Part shown: positions 7,353 through 11,229 of the stretch, piece by piece | Layout: each line of letters begins with the position of its first letter | Numbering within the stretch: position 1 is the stretch's first letter | NCBI GenBank assembly: GCA_937897785.1 | Contig: CALCNB010000328.1 | Location: 1 to 11,229 of the forward strand | Direction: 5' to 3' | Length of the DNA stretch: 11,229 nucleotides | DNA from: an uncultured Cellvibrionales bacterium | Lineage (GTDB): Bacteria > Pseudomonadota > Gammaproteobacteria > Pseudomonadales > UBA7434 | Notes under the pieces: model-generated | Seen by the model: the letters and a program-made list of their open reading frames with translations, nothing else | The model's database searches: none | What the model was told of the DNA's origin: nothing | Made by a program: the position numbers and the translations under genes

Positions 7353-9281
7353 TTATGAGGCAGATTTTATCGGCTTATTCTCTGCTTTCGCCGCAGCGTC
7401 AAGATGGCCTAGTTTTTTCAAATGAACCAATAATAATGAAATTGCTGCTGGCGTAACACCGGGAACTCTACTGGCTCGCCCTAAATTCTCTGGCTTCGCT
7501 TCGATCAACTTCTGCTTAACCTCGTTGCTTAAACCTGAAATGTCATTGATGTTGATGTTTGACGGAATCAGTGTGTTTTCATGTCGCTGTAATTTTTCTA
7601 TATCGCTTTGTTGACGATCAATATAACCGGCATATTTTGCGCTTATTTCAATCTGTTCTTGTGCTTGCCAGTGATTTAATCGATACCCGTCCGCTTCATA
7701 TAAATCATTTAAACTTAGTTCTGGCCGCTTGAGTAAATCAGCCAAGTTATATTCTCGACTCAATGGCTTGCTTAGTTTTTTGTTGAGCTGCTGAGCTTGG
7801 CTAGAATCTGCCTGAATCCAGGTCGTCTCTAGGCGTTGTTTTTCTTTATTTATTATGTCTTGTTTTTCATTAAATGACCGCCAGCGGTAGTCGTCAACTA
7901 AGCCTAATTCTCTGCCTTTCGTGGTTAATCGAACATCCGCATTATCTTCCCTTAAGGTCAGCCGATATTCTGCCCGGCTAGTGAACATACGGTAAGGCTC
8001 TTGAGTACCCAGGGTGATAAGGTCATCAATCATTACACCCATATATGCCTGCTCTCTTCCCGGCGACCAACTGTCTTTTTGTTGACTTCTCCTCGCCGCA
8101 TTCATCCCAGCAATCAAGCCTTGGGCCGCCGCTTCCTCATACCCCGTAGTACCATTAATTTGTCCACAAAAAAACAATCCATCAATAAATCGCGTTTCAA
8201 GGCTGGGTTTTAAGTCGCGGGGATCAAAGAAATCGTATTCTATTGCATAGCCTGCTCGCGTCATTTGTGCCGATTCAAAGCCTTTAATACTTCTGACCAG
8301 TCGCATTTGTATATCAAAAGGCAAGCTTGTCGATATCCCGTTTGGATAGAGCTCATGGGTATTTAGCCCTTCTGGCTCGATAAATATTTGGTGTGATTTT
8401 TTCTCGGCAAATCGATGTATCTTATCTTCAACTGAAGGGCAGTAACGCGGCCCTGTTCCTTCGATTTTACCCGTATAGAGTGGCGAGCGGGCTAGGCCTT
8501 CTTGAATTATTTCATGTGTTTTTTCATTGGTGTGCGTGATATAACAACTTATTTGGCGAGGGTGATCACTCACTTCGCCTAAAAAAGACATCACCGGCAG
8601 CGGTGTATCCCCTCGCTGTTCTTGAAGGCCTGAAAAATCAACCGTTCTTGCATCTATTCTTGGTGGGGTACCTGTTTTTAGCCGCCCGACTCGAAAAGGA
8701 AGCTCTCTTAAGCGCTTAGCGAGCTGTGTTGATGGTGGATCTCCTGCCCGACCACCTGCATGGTTATCGAGCCCAATATGAATTTTTCCACCCAGGAAAG
8801 TACCGGCAGAAAGTACGATATTTTCTGCAAAAAAATCCACTCCGATGTTGGTTTTTACACCAATAACCTTTGATTTGTTGTTTGTTTCATCAATGATTAG
8901 ATCGTCGACGGAGGCCTGAAAAATACTTAGGTTTTGTTGGTTTTCTAGTTGCTCTCGAATAGCAGCTTTGTACAAAACCCTGTCTGCTTGAGCGCGAGTA
9001 GCCCTTACAGCCGGGCCTTTTCGAGCGTTCAAAATACGAAATTGAATGCCTGCTTTGTCGGCCGCTTTCGCCATTGCTCCGCCTAAAGCATCAATTTCTT
9101 TTACTAAGTGACTCTTCCCTATGCCGCCAATTGCCGGGTTACATGACATTTGACCTAGCGTCTCAATATTATGGGTTAACAGTAAAACCGAGCAACCCAT
9201 ACGTGCTCCGGCTAAAGCTGCTTCTGTGCCAGCATGCCCTCCGCCGATTACGATGATGTTAAATGAGTCAGGATATTTCAT
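7353..9281 (-). CDS. mnmG: tRNA uridine-34 5-carboxymethylaminomethyl modification enzyme MnmG (GidA)
   Basis: MnmG is the FAD-dependent partner of MnmE; the MnmEG complex installs the (carboxymethyl)aminomethyl group on C5 of wobble uridine 34 in a subset of tRNAs. From the ATG at 9281 the product has 642 residues (E. coli 629). It shows the dinucleotide fold VIGGGHAGTEAA (11-22), SCNPAIGGIGKSHLVKE from residue 47, KGPAVRATRAQADR, GGRAGDPPS, RLKTGTPPR, the GPRYCPSVEDKI segment with its conserved Cys, NGTTGYEEAAAQG and the C-terminal SGLSNEV…GVTPAAIS block. The C-terminus carries an extra lysine/alanine-rich tail. A TTG at 9314 would add 11 residues but lies in the predicted promoter -10 region; the E. 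coli-like MKYPD start is preferred although its Shine-Dalgarno is weak. Confidence 0.98.
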   Translation of the reverse strand: MKYPDSFNIIVIGGGHAGTEAALAGARMGCSVLLLTHNIETLGQMSCNPAIGGIGKSHLVKEIDALGGAMAKAADKAGIQFRILNARKGPAVRATRAQADRVLYKAAIREQLENQQNLSIFQASVDDLIIDETNNKSKVIGVKTNIGVDFFAENIVLSAGTFLGGKIHIGLDNHAGGRAGDPPSTQLAKRLRELPFRVGRLKTGTPPRIDARTVDFSGLQEQRGDTPLPVMSFLGEVSDHPRQISCYITHTNEKTHEIIQEGLARSPLYTGKIEGTGPRYCPSVEDKIHRFAEKKSHQIFIEPEGLNTHELYPNGISTSLPFDIQMRLVRSIKGFESAQMTRAGYAIEYDFFDPRDLKPSLETRFIDGLFFCGQINGTTGYEEAAAQGLIAGMNAARRSQQKDSWSPGREQAYMGVMIDDLITLGTQEPYRMFTSRAEYRLTLREDNADVRLTTKGRELGLVDDYRWRSFNEKQDIINKEKQRLETTWIQADSSQAQQLNKKLSKPLSREYNLADLLKRPELSLNDLYEADGYRLNHWQAQEQIEISAKYAGYIDRQQSDIEKLQRHENTLIPSNININDISGLSNEVKQKLIEAKPENLGRASRVPGVTPAAISLLLVHLKKLGHLDAAAKAENKPIKSAS

Positions 9282-9312
9282 AGTGCTTACGTTCTTTGGG
9301 TCAAGGGCGGGC

Positions 9313-9340
9313 AATATACCATTATTTTTGCTGGCGTCTA
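9313..9340 (-). promoter_or_regulatory. Predicted promoter of mnmG
   Basis: On the minus strand TATATT (9318-9313, five of six to the -10 consensus) follows TAGACG (9340-9335, four of six to -35) with a 16-nt spacer. A transcript would begin near 9306, leaving about 25 nt before the ATG at 9281. It would transcribe away from the AT-rich gap, as the gidA promoter does beside E. coli oriC. Confidence 0.4.
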
Positions 9341-9389
9341 GGGTTTGTTTTTTTGTCCTTTTTTTATTATTTTATATTCTTATTTTAAA

Positions 9390-9418
9390 ATATATATAAA
9401 TAGATAATTTATATATAT
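9390..9418. repeat. Perfect 12-bp A+T inverted repeat
   Basis: Arms 9390-9401 and 9407-9418 are exact reverse complements made only of A and T, separated by AGATA. The repeat sits inside the 59-bp AT block, so it should melt or extrude easily. It could be the core of a duplex-unwinding element or a protein-binding site. In sequence this AT-rich, a 12-bp repeat may also arise by chance. Confidence 0.6.
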
Positions 9419-9443
9419 AGTTATAGTAAGGGGCTATGTTATC

Positions 9444-9452
9444 TGTGGAAAA
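9444..9452 (-). promoter_or_regulatory. DnaA box, one mismatch
   Basis: The minus strand reads TTTTCCACA, one base off the consensus TTATCCACA. It lies 25 bp from the AT-rich block, with GGGGC and a TAG/TTA/TAG/TAA run in between. That layout recalls the DnaA-box, GC-rich and DnaA-trio arrangement described for some bacterial unwinding regions. Confidence 0.4.
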
Positions 9453-9491
9453 CTATAATTTCTCTATTAGTTTCATAGGTTTAGTTGGCTT

Positions 9492-9515
9492 GAAACCCTG
9501 TTAAGCTCGGGCTTC
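9492..9515 (-). other. Hairpin downstream of mnmE
   Basis: On the minus-strand transcript GAAGCCC can pair with GGGTTTC (one G-U pair) around a 10-nt loop, giving a 7-bp stem (9509-9515 with 9492-9498). No U-tract follows, so it is not a clear intrinsic terminator. It might still end or protect mnmE transcripts before the AT-rich block. Confidence 0.3.
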
Positions 9516-9599
9516 TATGCTGCTGACTTGCTGAGTATAAGCCGAGACAACTTCTGTCGTAAAAAAAACAAGGCCGTTGTTATACTGAAACAGCATCGA

Positions 9600-9608
9600 T
9601 TATCCACA
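9600..9608 (+). promoter_or_regulatory. Perfect consensus DnaA box
   Basis: TTATCCACA is an exact match to the high-affinity DnaA box, here 76 bp beyond the mnmE stop and directly beside an AT-rich patch (9611-9642). It is the strongest single piece of evidence that DnaA binds this gap. Confidence 0.6.
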
Positions 9609-9683
9609 CCTTACTTTATTTATTACAATTATTATAATATAGAGGTTTGTATACGAACACGTGTTAGCGGTCAGACTGAGATA

Positions 9684-11054
9684 TTATTTGCCGATGCAAA
9701 AGCTCGAAAAAATTTCTCCAAGTAACTCGTCTGATGTGATTGCGCCGGTAATTTTACCAAGCGCATCTTGAGCCAACCTTAAGTCCTCAGCAAGGAGCTC
9801 ACTTGCTGAATGGGACTTAAACTGAGATAAACCCCGCTCCACTGATGTTTGTGCAGCTTGTAAGTAAGACAAATGACGATTTCTCGCTAAGAAATCCCCC
9901 TCACCTGCTCCCAGGTTCAGTTGTTTTTTTAGCGCCTGCTCTAATAAATCTAAACCAAGATTCGCTTTTATTGAGATGTTCACCTCGATAAACCCATCTT
10001 TTTCATGCAACGACGGCTTCTCGTTGATTAAATCTATTTTGTTATTAATAACAAAAAACACACTATTTAAATGGGGTTCAATATTGAACAAAGCTAATTC
10101 TTGCTGAACATCAACAATGTTTTGCTCTCTCTTGGCACTATCTACGGAAACATCTTGCAAAAACAAAATAAAATCAGCTGATTGTATATGGGTAGCCGCC
10201 TTTTTAATTCCTTGTTGTTCTATCTCGTCAGAGGAGGTGCGAAGCCCCGCCGTATCGATAAGCTTTATTGTTCGGCCGCCCAATAGAATTTCTTGACGAA
10301 GAACATCGCGAGTAGTGCCCGCTTTAGCTGTTACGATGGCTATATCATCTGCAGCAAAATAATTAAGTAAACTTGATTTTCCGACATTTGGCGAACCAAC
10401 AATAGCAGCAGAAACACCGTCTCTTATAAGACAACCGCGCTCAGTTTGTTGAACAACAGCTTTAATTGATTCAATAATAGATAGTGTGTTTTCTTCTATA
10501 AAGGTATCCGAGCTAACATCTATATCTTCATCTGGAAAATCAATTCCTGCTTCAACAAACATTCTTAATTTAATAAGCTGTTCAATTAATTGATTAATTT
10601 TTTTTGAAAATTCACCACGCAAAGACCGAAGCGCTGAACGAGCAGCAAATTGAGATTGGCTTTCTATTAAATCCGCGATGGCCTCTGCTTGAATCAAGTC
10701 AATTTTATTATTTAAAAAAGCCCTCTCAGAAAACTCCCCGGGCTTTGCCGTTCGAGCGTCAAAGCGGAGAATTAAACTTAAAAGTTGATTTAAAACAACA
10801 TTAGAGCCATGGCCTTGCAGCTCAACCACATCTTCTCCTGTAAAAGAGTTAGGCGCAGGAAAGTAGATTACAATTCCTTGGTCAATAATGTTACCTTGGT
10901 CGACAAAGCGAGTGAAGCAAGCTTCTCTTGGTGACAGAGGGGCAGAACAAATACTTTTAGCAATTTTTAAGGCGTTTGCCCCGCTGATTCGGATAATACC
11001 AATTCCACCAATACCTGAAGCAGTGGCTATTGCCGCAATGGTGTCAGTGTTCAT
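9684..11054 (-). CDS. mnmE: tRNA modification GTPase MnmE (TrmE)
   Basis: MnmE is the GTP-hydrolysing, tetrahydrofolate-binding partner of MnmG in wobble-uridine modification. The 456-residue product (E. coli 454) has the N-terminal folate-binding domain starting MNTDTIAAIATASGIGGIGI, with SFTGEDVVELQGHG at 70-83 and KPGEFSERAFLNNKIDLIQAEA from 104. The inserted G domain has P-loop GSPNVGKSS (220-228), switch GTTRD (246-250), DTAG (267-270) and NKID (338-341). The invariant C-terminal FCIGK (452-456) with its cysteine is present. The ATG at 11054 starts 3 nt after the yidC stop without a good Shine-Dalgarno, so translation is probably coupled. Base composition looks AT-richer than in the atp genes. 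Confidence 0.98.
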   Translation of the reverse strand: MNTDTIAAIATASGIGGIGIIRISGANALKIAKSICSAPLSPREACFTRFVDQGNIIDQGIVIYFPAPNSFTGEDVVELQGHGSNVVLNQLLSLILRFDARTAKPGEFSERAFLNNKIDLIQAEAIADLIESQSQFAARSALRSLRGEFSKKINQLIEQLIKLRMFVEAGIDFPDEDIDVSSDTFIEENTLSIIESIKAVVQQTERGCLIRDGVSAAIVGSPNVGKSSLLNYFAADDIAIVTAKAGTTRDVLRQEILLGGRTIKLIDTAGLRTSSDEIEQQGIKKAATHIQSADFILFLQDVSVDSAKREQNIVDVQQELALFNIEPHLNSVFFVINNKIDLINEKPSLHEKDGFIEVNISIKANLGLDLLEQALKKQLNLGAGEGDFLARNRHLSYLQAAQTSVERGLSQFKSHSASELLAEDLRLAQDALGKITGAITSDELLGEIFSSFCIGK

Positions 11055-11057
11055 GAT

Positions 11058-11229
11058 TCATGAAGCTTGTTCTATTTTTCGGGTGATATACCACTGTTGG
11101 GAAATGGACAGAACGTTGTTTGATACCCAATAAACAACCAACCCGGCGGGGAAGAACACAAAGAAAAAGGTGAACACAACAGGCATCCACTGCATAATCT
11201 TTGCTTGCATAGGATCTGGTGGAGGCGGG
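11058..11229 (-). CDS. yidC: Membrane protein insertase YidC, C-terminal end (partial)
   Basis: YidC (Oxa1 family) inserts proteins into the inner membrane, alone or with SecYEG; the ATP synthase c subunit encoded in this window is a classic client in E. coli. I translated the last 56 codons; the rest lies beyond the right edge. They read PPPPDPMQAKIMQWMPVVFT, then a hydrophobic phenylalanine-rich segment, FPAGLVVYWVSNNVLSISQQ, and the basic tail WYITRKIEQAS, the typical final transmembrane hairpin and cytosolic tail. The TGA at 11060-11058 is separated from mnmE by 3 nt. rnpA, rpmH and perhaps dnaA are expected further right by conserved gene order. Confidence 0.97.
   Translation of the reverse strand, partial: PPPPDPMQAKIMQWMPVVFTFFFVFFPAGLVVYWVSNNVLSISQQWYITRKIEQAS

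Larger units (their letters stand above)
9341..9683. other. AT-rich mnmE–mnmG intergenic region, candidate replication origin or DnaA-binding region
   Basis: This stretch of over 340 bp has no convincing gene. From mnmG outward it holds a 59-bp block (9361-9419) with only two G/C bases, containing a 12-bp inverted repeat; a TAG-TTA-TAG-TAA run and GGGGC (9418-9434); a one-mismatch DnaA box; a possible hairpin; a perfect DnaA box; a second AT patch (9611-9642); and a 10-bp palindrome AACACGTGTT (9656-9665). A duplex-unwinding-like block plus DnaA boxes next to mnmG resembles gidA-linked oriC. Against it: only one perfect box, no GATC sites seen, and in Pseudomonas oriC lies by dnaA/rpmH, a few genes away. 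A DnaA-titrating or regulatory role is possible. Confidence 0.45.

Noticed and set aside
9282..9314. TTG at 9314 as the mnmG start
   Set aside because: The extra 11 residues (PALDPKNVST region) do not resemble the family N-terminus, which begins at MKYPD, and the TTG overlaps the predicted -10 element.
9541..9570. GACA/TGTC hairpin next to an A8 run as a terminator
   Set aside because: For the minus-strand transcript the U-run precedes the stem, and on the plus strand the stem is followed by A, so neither direction forms a terminator.
9656..9665. AACACGTGTT palindrome as a parS site
   Set aside because: It has the CACGTG core, but the flanks do not match the parS consensus TGTTTCACGTGAAACA outside the core. 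No other parS-like 16-mer was found in the window.
9528..9725. Plus-strand ORF of 65 residues in the mnmE–mnmG gap
   Set aside because: It overlaps the mnmE 3' end, has low-complexity content, no family resemblance and no good ribosome site; it is probably chance.

Overview
The window is chromosomal core DNA from a gammaproteobacterium. The gene order yidC–mnmE–mnmG–rsmG–parA–parB–atpIBEFHAG and the protein sequences fit the Pseudomonadales/Cellvibrionales/Oceanospirillales side of the class, where ParAB sits beside the origin cluster. Genus cannot be told from sequence alone. Every supported gene lies on the minus strand, so transcription runs from the right edge to the left edge. No insertion sequence, prophage, CRISPR array, tRNA or rRNA was seen.

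Layout in transcription order (right to left): the last 56 codons of yidC (membrane protein insertase); mnmE, starting 3 nt after yidC; a roughly 400-bp, very AT-rich gap carrying a perfect DnaA-box match and other origin-like elements; mnmG, partner of MnmE in tRNA wobble-uridine modification; rsmG (16S rRNA G527 methyltransferase); parA and parB (chromosome segregation); a 230-bp gap with a good sigma70-type promoter; then the F1Fo ATP synthase operon atpI, atpB, atpE, atpF, atpH, atpA and the first ~100 codons of atpG. atpD and atpC would lie beyond the left edge.

The genes form three functional blocks: translation accuracy (MnmE and MnmG on tRNA, RsmG on rRNA), replication and segregation (origin-like gap, ParA, ParB), and energy conversion (ATP synthase). 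All proteins look intact, with their expected catalytic residues.

Two points deserve a second look. First, rsmG has an intact 213-codon reading frame but no ATG, GTG or TTG before codon 123. The only well-placed initiation site is an ATT (AUU) codon at 7337-7335, 7 nt downstream of an AAGGA Shine-Dalgarno sequence. Second, the mnmE–mnmG gap combines a 59-bp stretch with only two G/C bases, a 12-bp A+T inverted repeat, a perfect DnaA box and a one-mismatch box next to mnmG (gidA), the neighbourhood of oriC in enteric bacteria. No wholly new system was found; these are unusual details in an otherwise ordinary core region.
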